Shown: one piece after another, positions 11,417-21,738 of the stretch
Numbering within the stretch: the first letter of the stretch is position 1
How the letters are laid out: every line of letters starts with the position of its first letter
Assembly (NCBI GenBank): GCA_025558095.1
Contig: JAIVFI010000033.1
Coordinates: 124,001-188,000 of the forward strand
DNA length: 64,000 nucleotides
Source: Hyaloraphidium curvatum
Taxonomy: Eukaryota > Monoblepharomycota > Hyaloraphidiomycetes > Hyaloraphidiales > Hyaloraphidiaceae
Reading direction: 5' to 3'
Program-made: the position numbers and the translations under genes
Notes under the pieces: model-generated
What the model was told of the DNA's origin: nothing
The model's input: the letters and a program-made list of their open reading frames with translations, nothing else
Database searches by the model: none

Positions 11417-12639
11417 ATGCCGCCCCGCCCTCCTCCTCCCGCGTTCCTCCGCGCCTTCAGCCTCCTCGCCGGCCCCGCGCTCCCCCGCGCGCGGCCGTCG
11501 TGCCCGCGCCCCGCCTTCCGCTTCTTCTCCTCCGACGCGCCGCCTCCCGCTCCCGCGCCGCCGCGCGTCACCGTTTCCCACGCCCCGGATGGCATCACGA
11601 CCATCGCGATGGCAGCCAAGCCGGTCAACGCGCTGTCGGCGCAGGTCATGGCCGAGCTGCGGGACGCGTTCGCCAAGCTCAAGTACCCCGAGGACGGCGG
11701 GGCGCCGGGGGAGGGGACGACGCGCGGGATCGTGTTGACGAGCGCGTTGGGGCCCAAAGGTGCGCGGTTTGCGGCGGGAGGGGGCGGGATGGGGCGGGGC
11801 TGACGACCGGACGCGGGTGTCTCCCGCGGACGATCCAGTGTTCTCGGCGGGGCTCGACCTGCCCTTCCTCATGGGCCTGCAGAACAACGCGGCGGACAAG
11901 GCGAAGCTGGGGGAGTACCTGGGCCTGCTGAAGGAGCTGGTGCTGGCGATAAGGACGGCGCCGGTGCCGACGGTGGCGGCGGTGAACGGCGTGGCGCCGG
12001 CGGGGGGGACGATGCTGATGCTGCTGTGGGTTTCCCGCGGGCTTGAGCTTCGGAATCGTGGGGTCGAGCCTGATTTCTGGCGTTCTATCGCTCTTTCGCC
12101 CTTCCGCGCCGCCTTTTCTCCCAGATGTGACTATCGCATAGCTGTCGACGACGACAAGATCACCATCGGTCTTTCGGAGGTCTCTGTCGGTATCACCGTG
12201 CCGGCCTTCCTCGCCCAGCTCGCTGAAGGTTCGTCGTGCTTGCTTTCTCGTCTTCTCCGATCATCTGGCTCTTCGTACCCTGACTTCCGGTCCGCCGACC
12301 CCTTTTCCAGAAACCATGGGCCCCCACCGCACCGACCGCCACCTCCAGCTCGGCCGCCTCCTCACCCCCAACGCCGCCCTGCTGCACTCCCTCGTCGACG
12401 AGACCTGCCCGGACCACGACTCGCTGCAGGACCTCGCGCGGCAGCGCTGCCTCGAGTACCTCGCGGTGCCGCACCGCCCGCGCGCGCTGACCAAGCGGCG
12501 GAGCACGGACATGTTCGTGGCGGCGGTGGAGGACGGGCACGAGGACTTTGTCGAGGGGCTGTGGGAGGACGTGACGAGGGAGGGGGAGGGGAGCTTCAGG
12601 GACATCGTCGGGAAGATGATGTCGAGGGGAAAAAAGTAG
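11417..12639 (+). CDS. Mitochondrial enoyl-CoA delta isomerase (crotonase fold)
   Basis: Four exons (11417-11759, 11839-12025, 12125-12228, 12311-12639) give 320 residues. The N-terminus is a Pro/Arg/Ala-rich presequence without acidic residues up to the FRFFSSD stretch, which fits mitochondrial import. The crotonase core shows VFSAGLDLPF, the oxyanion-hole region VAPAGGTMLML, CDYRIA and LGRLLTP...LVDE, the pattern of 3,2-trans-enoyl-CoA isomerases of unsaturated fatty acid beta-oxidation. The C-terminus (SRGKK) is not a peroxisomal PTS1. Each intron joins family motifs in phase. The next plus-strand gene begins about 100 bp downstream. Confidence 0.88.
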
Positions 12640-12740
12640 CCGGGTCGGCGGGCTCTTGGTGCGTGTATCCGCCATTAGACCGGCCGTCGCCGTCGGATTT
12701 GTGATGCTGGATGGGGCCTGGGACGACGCGTCCGCCGCAG

Positions 12741-14687
12741 TTTCTGGAACGTGCAGTTCGCCGAGCCGCCCGTCGGCAACCTCCGCTTCGCCTCCCCCGT
12801 CTACGGCCCGCGCGCCTGGGAAGGGACCCGCAACGCCACGTTCGAGGGACAGTGAGCATTCAACGTTGGTCTGGAAAAGCGATTCACGCTGACGGAGGCC
12901 CGACTCTTTGCCAGGACGTGCTGCCTGCAGTTTGCGTCCGCCAACGCCTCTCTCGGCCGCCCTGTCAACTACACCGAGGACTGCCTGTACCTCAACGTCT
13001 TCACGCCCGGAACTTCGCGGGCCGTGCCGGAAGGCGGATTCCCCGTCGTCGTTTACTACCACGGAGGATCTCATCAGACCGGATGCAAGGACCTCTCGCT
13101 CTTCAACGCTTCGAGGGTGACGGCTACGCAGGACGTCGTCTACGTCGTTCCAAACTGTCGGTCATCGTGTCGCAGCTCGACGCGCGGGGCTTCGCACGTC
13201 CATGTTGCTTGACCGTTGATCACCGACAGACCGCCTCAACATCTTCGGCTTCATCGCCGGCGACGCCATACGCAGCGCCAACGGCTCGCTCAACTTCGGC
13301 CTGCAGGACCAGCGCACCGCGCTCCGCTGGGTCCAGGAGAACGCCCGCGCGTTCGGCGGCAACCCGGACAATGTTACGATCCAGGGCGAGTCGGCCGGCG
13401 GCCATTCAGTCAGTTGCATGCAGCGCGATCGAGCGCATTACCAACTCTGATGACGTCGTTCAACGCCGAAAAAGGTGATCTGGCAGATCCTCAACTCGGA
13501 CAACACGGGCCTCTTCCACCGCGCGATCGCGGAGTCGCCCGCCCCGTGGGGTCCCCCGAGCCCCCAAACAACCGCAGCGCAGTACGAATTCGTGCTCGGC
13601 CAGCTCGGGCTTAACGCCACCGCTCCGCAGGAGGAGCAGCTCGCGGCGCTGAAGGATGCGCCGGCCGAGATGCTTCTGGAGGCGTCGGCCAGGCTGGACC
13701 TCTACCCGAGCGTGGACGGGACGACGGTCAAGGGCAATGAGCTGGAGCTGGTCGCGCGGGGAGAATATGTGGGCAACCTGAGCGGGTTGATCATCGGAGA
13801 CAACGACGACGAAGGGTGGGAGGCGTCAGAAGGCGCTGTTGCATTCGGGCTCAATCTCCGCTTCTCAAGCAGGACGGTCTTCGCCGCCGGCTTGGGTTTG
13901 ACCAACCCGCGCGCCGTTGGCGCATTCTACGAGAGTTTCGGACCCGAAATCAACGCGACGCTTCACGAACTGTACCCAATTGGGACGACCAATCGGTCTG
14001 CCTTTGCCGCGGCTTCCAACGTGCTGGGCGATGCTTTGGTGGGAGCGCATCTGCAGCTTCTGAAGTGGCTTCTTATCCGCTCGCATCAGTTCTACGTCCC
14101 GATTCGCGAGTTTGCCATTGCTGCCGCGGGCAACATCACTGATCAGCTGTTCAAGTACCGCTTCTCCGGCATTGTGTCCTCTGCTCAAGTTCCGGGGCTC
14201 CCCCTCGGCTCGTTCCATGTGAGCTTACCTCGTGCGATTCGCGATCACCCGCAACGAAGCCAAATGCCAGGGAGTGGAGCTTCCGTACGTCTTCAACGCC
14301 TCCAACTTCCTGAACGCATCCGAGCAGCTCACCGCCGACAACATGGTCCACCTCTGGACCTCGTTTGCCTCCGGATTGCTTCCCCCCTCGGCTTCTGGAA
14401 ACGATTCCGTGCCCGCTTGGCCCGCCTACCAAGGGCCCGGCGGAGAGGTCCTGCAGATCGGGCCCGAAGGCGGAACGCTGCGCATCGTCCCGGATTCCCA
14501 GCTCAAGCACTTCAACGAATCGACGTACAACCTGCTTGTGGAGATGCTCGGGGTGGGCGTGGCCGGGGCGTCGGGGAGCGCGGCGCAAAGGCCGGCCGCT
14601 GAGGATTGGGCGATCGGGCGGCTCCTACTCGCGGCCGGGAACCGGGATGGGGAATGGAAGGGCAGGAAGAGGCTCTGGCAGATGTAA
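12741..14687 (+). CDS. Type-B carboxylesterase, 5' end not found
   Basis: Exons 12741-12851, 12915-13156, 13230-13408, 13475-14218 and 14271-14687. The first recognisable residues are [16 protein letters not shown], near the start of the mature domain. Upstream in this frame there is no ATG before a stop at 12676, so the signal peptide and about 30 residues are unaccounted for. The active site is complete: the nucleophile elbow GESAGG, the acid in GDNDDEG and the His in [10 protein letters not shown], which is created by the last splice. Several N-glycosylation sequons fit a secreted esterase or lipase. The body of the gene looks intact and conserved; the start may use a tiny exon that I cannot place. 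Confidence 0.82.
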
Positions 14688-14893
14688 AGGGACAGGTCCC
14701 TAAGTAGGATCGAGTTTGAATGCGGACGAACAGCAGCTGACGGAGGGAAGACGGGCGGATGCATTGCGCGCGCGGCCAACTGCGCGGGGCGTCCACACCC
14801 CTGCGACTCCGCGCGTGACTCCCGGAACGCATCGCGGCCGCGGCTGCTCGCCAACCGCGCTCCGTTGCCGAGCCGGCATCGATCTCCGCCGCG

Positions 14894-16381
14894 ATGTCTT
14901 CTCTCTTCAAGAAGGCGCCTAAAGAGGGGGTGGTCCGCGTCGAAGCGTCCAAGGCGGCGCCTGTCGTCGGCGTCCACTCCTCGGCAGACGCGGCGGCCAT
15001 CCTCGGCGTTGATGACCCGGAGGTCGAGTCTGATCATGAAGGTTGGCACCCATGCCCTCCTTTGTCGCTTCGCGGGCACCGGAACCTGTGGTTGACGGGC
15101 GCCACTCAGCCGAGGACAAGGCCGCGGGCAAGATTCAACGTTTCTGGAAGAAGAAAAAGTCATCCTCGAAAGAGAACCTGAAGCCCGTTGCTCAGAAGGC
15201 GGCGACGGCGCCGGCTCCGAAGCCTGCCTTGGACGAGGACACTGCGGCGACCAAGATCCAAAGCTTCTTCCGGAAGAAGAAGGCTCAAAAGGAGCCGGAG
15301 CTTCCGCGGCCCGTTGGGGGCACCCAGCCCCAGGTTCTGGTGTCGCGTCGCACAGTGGACGATGAAATGGCCGCCTTCGAGAAGGCGTTGGCCGAGGGAC
15401 CGCCGAAGTTCGAGGAGGAGGCAGCGACAGCCTCTCCCGCTCCGACGCTGACGGAGGATCAGGCTGCCCGCAAGATCCAGAGGGCATGGAGGAAACACGA
15501 AACGTACCCGGAACTGGAGCTGAAGGAACGCCAGACGGACGAGGCCATTATCAGCAAGGAGATCGCGAGCGAGGTTTGATCCGCCCAAGCCAATTGCTTC
15601 CGTCACTCACATCCCGTTCTTTCTCAGCTTCGTCGCCACATTCCTCGTCGACTCCGAAATTCCCCTCACTGGACCCTCCTCTACTCCCTCACTCAACACG
15701 GATCTTCCATGTCGACCCTGTACCGGAACCTGCTCAACGGCGGCCCCGTCTTCCTTTCGATCAAGACAACAAAGGGCAAAGTCTTTGGTGCCTTTGTCTC
15801 GGAGCAGGTGCGGGTTGCCGACGACGGAAAGGGGAACGCGCGGGCGGGCAAGACGGGTGGTTACTACGGAACTGGCGAGAGGTTCGCGAGTGACGCGATC
15901 TTTGTGGTCGTCCCGCTAATCTTCGCCCAACTAGCTTTCTTTGGCGAGTGCTGCCCAAAACCGCAACCGCGGACGGTTCTACGACGGAGCATCCAGAGGT
16001 GCACACGATGAAGGACGGCTCGCGGCTCTGGCTCCACGAGGCTTCCATGGACAACGATTACTTCATTTCCACGCAGCAGGACTGCATTATTCTCGGAGGA
16101 GGCGGCAAATCGGGTGCCGTGGCTCTCTACATCGCGGCGGATCTCTTCAACGGGTACAGCGACGGCTCGAGTCCGACGTACAACTTGGGAGGCATTGCCC
16201 TGGGGTCCGACGAGGATTTGCCGTGAGCAGGTCTCTTCTTGCTGGCGGGATCAGGACTTTAATCCTTGTTTCGCTCCCCAGTGAGAATCTGACCGATCCG
16301 GAAGCCCGCAAGAAGGTTGGCAAAGCCGACTTCCAGATCGCGCTGATTGAAATCTGGGGTTTCGCGCGAGACTTCATCTGA
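14894..16381 (+). CDS. TLDc-domain protein with three IQ motifs
   Basis: Five exons (14894-15041, 15110-15573, 15628-15881, 15935-16222, 16282-16381) give 417 residues in a single consistent frame. The N-terminal half carries three IQ calmodulin-binding motifs (AAGKIQRFWKKK, AATKIQSFFRKK, AARKIQRAWRKH) spaced through basic and acidic linkers. The C-terminal half is a full TLDc domain: LRRHIPRR, WTLLYSLTQHG, STLYRNLL, FGAFVSEQ, YYGTGESFLWRV, NDYFI, CIILGGGG and IEIWGF. TLDc proteins (OXR1/NCOA7/Rtc5-like) act in oxidative-stress resistance and V-ATPase regulation. The IQ array suggests calcium-calmodulin control; that link is inference. Splice sites were chosen by domain continuity. Confidence 0.88.
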
Positions 16382-16572
16382 GCTACGTCGTCATGGAGAT
16401 TTAGATTGCATTTGAATCGAGTTTAGCGGCAGCTTTGCGATAGGTCGATCGCGGTCGCGGTCGATCGCGAGGTCGTGCGTCTAGCTCGCATCCGTCATCG
16501 ACTTCGAAAGCTAGCGCGTCGAGCGCCTTGAGAGCCCGCCGCCGTGCCTTCTGGGTCGCCGTTCGTGACGAA

Positions 16573-17377
16573 ATGACCGCCTCTCCTCCCGATGACGCGT
16601 CGAGCGGTGCCCTCCCGCCATGGCCGCTCTCGGAACTGGTCCTCCTCGGCGAACGGTTGGCACCGTACACTCCTTCCATCCCCTCCATATTCATCGCGTC
16701 GACTTCACTCCTCTCCCTTCTACCTGTTCGCGAATCTCTGCGGCGTCGCGAACCGCTGCGCGCTCTCGTGCTGCTCGCGTCGGCTGCGGTCTCCGCTCAC
16801 TACCATTTGCTGAAGACGGATCTCTATTACCACGCTGTGTTTGGAGAGGCAGATGCAGCTGGACGGAGGCCGGCACGGGAGGCCGAAGCCGGAATGTACA
16901 TGAAGCTAGCGAGTGCCGTGACACTTGCAGTTTATCTTCTCGCACCGGGCGAAGGCAGCGCGTGGATCAGAAAGGCAAGAGGAACAGCGAAGTTGAAGCT
17001 CTGTGTCTGACCGTGACCGTTCGCAGATCTTTCGCGCGAAACCCGACACTGTGCCGCGTCGGCCCCTCGGCCATCTGGTTCAGATCTTCTTCCTGCTCAC
17101 CGCCGGTGCGGATTTCGTTCCCAAGGACCCCACCTACAACCCCATCCGCGTCGCTTTGAGCTTCTTTAGCTACGTGGTTTGGTGGATGCTGACCTGGGTG
17201 ACGCTTTGGCGCGGATGGGTAGAGGAGACGGCGGAACCGGAGCCAGCACCTGTGACAGCACCAGGTGTTGAGGACAGTGTCAAATCAGACGCTGCCGAAC
17301 TCCCGACAGAGTCATCGCCTCCAAGGACACCGTGGAAGCGGAAGACGGCGAAAGGCAATCGTGCGGGAGCGTGGTAG
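16573..17377 (+). CDS. Small multi-pass membrane protein, unknown
   Basis: Proposed exons 16573-17004 and 17084-17377 (241 residues). I do not recognise the family. Hydrophobic segments include the IPSIFIASTSLLSLL region, the RALVLLASAAVSA region, LASAVTLAVYLLA and, after the intron, VALSFFSYVVWWMLTWVTLW. A basic, Pro/Ser-rich tail ends the protein. The intron is the only one of normal length that keeps phase (donor TGT|GTCTGA, acceptor GGTTCAG), but the join is less certain than in neighbours because no conserved motif spans it. The 41-bp gap to the next, convergent gene is very tight. Confidence 0.55.
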
Positions 17378-17418
17378 AAGTGCTGTAGCCCCTTTTTCTG
17401 CGCGTATAAGCCAGCTCC

Positions 17419-18823
17419 TTATATGACCTTGAGCTCCACTTGTATCCCAACCTCGCCATTGCGCTGGACCCGCTTGCCAGCCTTGACACCTACAATGCTG
17501 CAAGACGTCCGTGAGAACACTGCGAAGCCAAGCAGGCCCCGTGCCCACCGAGTGTCGTTTATGCCCCAAAGCTTGCCGTCCTTCTCGACCCTAGCAGAGA
17601 TTGAGTAGTCAAAACGCTCGTCCAGTTTGTCAAGGTCGATCTTAAGGACAAAGTGCTGAGGAAGAAGTATCATAACGCACATTGCGCACGCTGAAGTCTC
17701 ATGACCAACGCACCTGGGGCCACTCGGACTTCTCGGCGAGTTCCGAGACGTGCTCGGCAATATCTATCGCCGCGGCATCGGCTCGCATCGTGTCCTGCGA
17801 AGGAACCAATGAGTCCGTGTGTCGCGGTTGCAGCGACGAGGAAGACACCTGAAGCTTGACAGTTAGCTTCGCTCCAGCAGGAACCTTGTACTTGGCGCGA
17901 TTCTCCGCTGTGTCTTCAATGTTCGCGTCGAGACGGGGATAGACAGCTCCAAAGAGGGAGGTGACCCCAGACTCGGCCGCCTTCGGGGAGGCGGCGGCAG
18001 CGGCCGGGGCTGCTGCTGCTGCTGCTGCTGCCGGTGCAACGCCGACGACCTTAAGCTCCACCTGAAGTCCAACCTCGTTGTTGCCCTGGACGCGCTTGCC
18101 AGCTTTGACTGCGACAGTGCTGGACAGGAACATCGGATGAGCATAGCTTCCGCAATGAACTGCATGCAGCACTCCCACCGGACGTCATTCAAGGCCCACA
18201 GCTTCCCGTCCTTTTCGACCCGGGCAGAGATAGTGTAGTCGTTCCGCTCGTCGAGCTTATCGAGGTCGATCTTGAGTGTGAAGTGCTGAAGAGAGTTGGA
18301 GGGGAGGACGTCAGGGCTTTATCCTGATCGCCGGCAGCCATCCTGTTTGTGCCATCAGGGATATGTGGTAGCCCGTTGGGCTTGTCGGGAGGGCCCGGCC
18401 GCTCTCAACTCGCGAGGTGCGCGGATCACGAGCGCCTCCGGCCACGCTCGCCCACGGACACCCAAGCCAGCAGCAAACAGCACCATCCGGAACTCCCAGC
18501 AATCGCAGACAGGGACTCCACTCGAAGGCAATCAGCCGATACGCACCTGGGGCCACTCGGCCGACTTGTCCGCCAGTTCCGCGACATGCTCGACGACGTC
18601 CGTCGCCGCGGCATCGACCCGCATCGTGTCCTGTCGGATGAATTCAATGAGTGTCTCCGTCCGGCTCGCGACCAAGAGCCGTAAGCACCTGCAGCTTGAC
18701 CGTCAGCTTGGCTCCGGTAGGAACCTTGTACTTCTCGCGGTTCTCAGCCGTGTCCTCGATGTTCTGGTCCATTCGGGGATAGACGGCCCCGACCAGGGTG
18801 ATGATGTTCGACCCGGACGACAT
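17419..18823 (-). CDS. Tandem YbaY/YscW-like two-domain protein
   Basis: Seven exons (18823-18689, 18630-18547, 18285-18179, 18119-17849, 17794-17714, 17655-17549, 17497-17419) give 287 residues. Two copies of one domain of about 130 residues are joined by an Ala-rich linker. Each copy has a GAVYPR...NIEDTAENR..YKVP.GAKLTVKLQ strand block, a DTMR.DAAA helix, HF.LKIDLDKLDER.DY.ISARVEKDGKLW and a closing VGLQVELKV-type strand. The layout recalls YbaY/YscW-type beta-sandwich lipoproteins of bacteria; this is a resemblance, not a proven match. Introns sit at the same positions in both copies, so the duplication happened at the gene level. No signal peptide is visible, so it is probably cytosolic. 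Confidence 0.8.
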
Positions 18824-19095
18824 TTCGGCGGCAGCACCGGCTACAAGGGGCGGAAATGGGACGGCCAGGCTCAGGGACTCGCGCGGGTTCCCTCCAGTGC
18901 AGAAAATCCCTCGCGGAGCGGGGACAGCGTCGGGCCGCGGCGGATCTTTTCCCCGGAGAGGCACTTCCTGCAGCAAACGTTCTTTCCGAGCCCTCTCCGT
19001 TCGTCAACGAGAGCCTGAAGCTTATTCCTTTTCGCCGGAAGCGCTCGCCTCGCAGTTGTCGCCGGAAGCGCTCGCCTCGCAGAGGGTCGTTTGCG
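18824..19095. promoter_or_regulatory. Divergent promoter with a 27-bp tandem duplication
   Basis: 272 bp between the divergent YbaY-like and thioesterase start codons. Bases 19029-19055 and 19056-19082 are adjacent 27-bp copies (core CGCCGGAAGCGCTCGCCTCG) that differ at one base. They end 13 bp before the thioesterase ATG, so they are probably in its 5' UTR. Confidence 0.65.
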
Positions 19096-20242
19096 ATGGA
19101 GCTCGAGTCCTCCCACGTCCCGCATGGCGACTCCATGTCGCTGTTCGACCGCGACATCACGCCCCTGCCACACAAGGACGGAAGCTACAGGATACATTTC
19201 AATCCCCGATGGGCAAATGGAAACGGAAATCCTCTGGGGGGCCTCTACATCCCCATGTTGATGAACGCTGCTGTCCAGGAGATGAAGAAGAAGGGCTGGG
19301 ATTACGATGTTCCGGTGACAAACTACCTCCAGTACGCTCGGTCGGCAAGCCGTGAGTCTGCCCTTGGAGAAAAGACGCTCTCGAGGGTAACCTGCCTTCT
19401 TGGACAGTTTCGGCGACCTGCCGAATTGTCGTCGAGCCGCTCAAGGTCGGCAAGACGATGATCTTCCTGCTCGCCACGCTGTACGAGATCGACGGGTCCA
19501 AGCTCATCCTGTGCACGACCGCACACCTGGTCTACGCCTCGACGAAGCAGATGCCGGCCGGCTACGTTCAAGCGCGGACCATTTCTCATCTCCGACCCAG
19601 TGCTCCTCCCGTGGTCCCCTCGAGCAAGGACTGCGTGGACTTTTTCGACGCCTTCGGTCTCGGCACTGGCCGGAAGGCTGATCGTGGCTTCGTATTCCTC
19701 TGTGACCGCCGGCGGGCGGCCGAAGTACGGCAGCGTGCGACGGCGCTCCGGGGCCGCATGTTTGAAGCAGCGATCACCGGATCCGAGGTTCAGGAGCAGA
19801 TGGACATGACGCTTGAGTGCCTCGTTGGTTTCGTGGACCCCGGCCACGAGCAGCCGCGGCCGCATGATTGGCTGTCCGTGGGCCTGATGACGGATTGCCT
19901 CTGGGCGGTGAGATCGCGCGGCGCGTTCGCTGCTGTCTCATCGCCGACCTGATCTGGGTCCCTCAACAGATCAACGAGCTCTTCGGAATGGAGGCCGACC
20001 CCGCGTACAGATTCTGGTCAACTACAGTGTCACTTGGCATCCACTTCTTCCCGCCGCTGCCGGAACCGTCGAGGGAATCGGAGAAGGGCCTTCTTCTGGC
20101 CAGGGCGACAATCACGCACGTGGCAGGCGGGCTGTCGGAGCTGGAGGCCGTGATTTGGGACAGCGAGGGGAAGCGGATGGTGGCGTCTGCCCGGCAGACG
20201 TGCCTGACGAAGCGCGAGCTTCGCAACCCGCCGAAGCTATGA
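19096..20242 (+). CDS. Acyl-CoA thioesterase-like (double hot-dog) protein
   Basis: Three exons (19096-19351, 19408-19907, 19970-20242) give 342 residues. The N-terminal half reads like a TesB / 4HBT_3-type hot-dog: NPRWANGNGNPLGGLYIPML, then SATCRIVVEPLKVGKTM and a strand-rich ILCTTAHLVYAS. The C-terminal half (FWSTTVSLGIHFFPP, GLLLARATITHVAGGL, EAVIWDSEGKRMVASARQTC) matches the second hot-dog repeat, including the terminal A.A.QTC strand. The likely reaction is hydrolysis of acyl-CoA or a related thioester. The start at 19096 follows the 27-bp repeat. The middle of exon 2 (about residues 150-225) is poorly conserved and could hide another small intron. Confidence 0.7.
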
Positions 20243-20388
20243 TTAGGCACCGCCATGGACATTGTGAAAGGGAACATAGAGTGACTAGACAACTCCCATC
20301 AATCGCAAGGCTATGTACAACGACAGATCTAGGCTCTACCAGTCCAACGCATACTCTGACTCAGGGCCATCGACACGGCCATCAAGAT

Positions 20389-21738
20389 CTAGAACTTCCA
20401 CGGAATGCGAAGCCACCCCATCTCGCCGTCCCCCTCGTTCGAGAGCCCACCAGCAGCCTGCATCATGGCCTCCACGTCCGAGGCATCGTAGAAGCCGGTT
20501 TCCGGATCCCACACACATGGCGGGTCGTCGGCAGTGGCCGACGAGTGGTACTTGGTGTACGGGTGCTCCGCCGGGACTGATGTCGGCACGGCCATGGCAG
20601 GATCGTGGCTCGCGACCTTGCCTTGGGCAGCTGCAAGCAAAAGCGATTGCAATACCGTCGAGGACGGCGCGCCCGAAGACGAGGCCAAAGTCAAGGGGTC
20701 CAAGGAGGCACCGTGCCCCTCGGAAAAGGTAAAGGCGCGCTCTGCAGCTGGCTCCAGGCCTCCGTGCTCCCGCTGCTTCTGCTTGGCGTCGTGCACTGCC
20801 GAGAACGACTTGGCACGCTTGCGAATGATGCCTTCGGTCACCTTCTCCAGCCGCTCCAGACGCGCAGTCACGTCGAGATCGGAACCGTGCGAGTCTTCGG
20901 AAAAGACGGCGGCGCCAGCGGCCATTTCCTCGAGCATCTTCTTGGACTTTGGTCCGCGCTTCTTCACCTCGCGGGTGAACTTGCATTCCTCGCCGTGCGA
21001 CGCGCAGTAGGTGCAGCCTTTGACGGCGCCGGTCGGAGACGAAGCGGCCGGGAAGCCGTCGCAACGTCGCTTCCGCTGGATGCAGAGGTCGCAGGCGTGG
21101 GTAGCTTTGTGCAGCTTGTTCTCGCCCGAGGAGCGGCGCCGCCGCTGGGTTGCAGTCGGCTTCGGGTGGTGCCCGTCGGGAACGCGCAACGACGAGCCGC
21201 TGCTGTCGTATGCGGAGAGATCGAGGTGCGAAAAGCTGACGGCCCGAGCGCTGATATCGTCCAGAACCAGCTGATCGAGCCCCGTGCTCTCGCCCACGCT
21301 GGCGGCCGAAAGGGCCGGCGAGTACTCGTCCTCGGCAAAGCCGTTGCCGAACGTCGCCCCCTGGGCCCCCAGCATCGACGACAGCAGGAAATCGTTCCAC
21401 GCGAGATCATCACCAGCAACACCGACGGCACCTTCGGCCACCAGAGGCTGCATCGACCCGGTGAAGAGGGGCTGATCGAACAGGACCGACTCAGCAGACG
21501 AAGTTTCGTCGTCGAAAGGCTCGCCGATGGGCGGAATCAGCTCGAAGCTCCCGTCGGGATCGGCCGAGAGGTAGCTCGTCTGGTCAGCGTCCAGATAGCC
21601 GACCGGAACGGTCAGTGTCTCGGCGGGGGTCTTCTTGATGCGGCGAACGAAGAGCTGTGGAGACTTGCGGCAGCCCGGGGCAAGCAGAGAGTCGAAGCCG
21701 AAGATGGGCGACTGCGGCTTCGTCAGCAGGGAAATCAT
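20389..21738 (-). CDS. Zn2Cys6 transcription factor
   Basis: A single exon of 449 residues. The binuclear cluster is at about residues 216-250: C-x2-C-x6-C, then a long loop of about 15 residues, then C-x2-C-x6-C (ACDLCIQRKRRCDGF ... GCTYCASHGEECKF), followed by a basic linker KKRGPKSKK and a short heptad-like segment. The N-terminus is long, acidic and Ser-rich, a likely activation region, and no Fungal_trans domain follows the cluster. The class is essentially restricted to fungi and so supports the organism call. Targets are unknown. It has a long (about 950 bp) upstream region. Confidence 0.9.
   Translation of the reverse strand: MISLLTKPQSPIFGFDSLLAPGCRKSPQLFVRRIKKTPAETLTVPVGYLDADQTSYLSADPDGSFELIPPIGEPFDDETSSAESVLFDQPLFTGSMQPLVAEGAVGVAGDDLAWNDFLLSSMLGAQGATFGNGFAEDEYSPALSAASVGESTGLDQLVLDDISARAVSFSHLDLSAYDSSGSSLRVPDGHHPKPTATQRRRRSSGENKLHKATHACDLCIQRKRRCDGFPAASSPTGAVKGCTYCASHGEECKFTREVKKRGPKSKKMLEEMAAGAAVFSEDSHGSDLDVTARLERLEKVTEGIIRKRAKSFSAVHDAKQKQREHGGLEPAAERAFTFSEGHGASLDPLTLASSSGAPSSTVLQSLLLAAAQGKVASHDPAMAVPTSVPAEHPYTKYHSSATADDPPCVWDPETGFYDASDVEAMMQAAGGLSNEGDGEMGWLRIPWKF

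Noticed and set aside
14219-14290. Apparent loss of the catalytic His of the carboxylesterase (QGVELPYVF in unspliced sequence)
   Set aside because: Removing the 52-bp intron 14219-14270 gives [10 protein letters not shown], so the His is intact.
17511-17620. Direct continuation through the last intron of the YbaY-like gene (TRWARGLLGFAV)
   Set aside because: The homologous intron in the first domain copy must be spliced, and splicing here gives the matching RIVGVKAGK strand.
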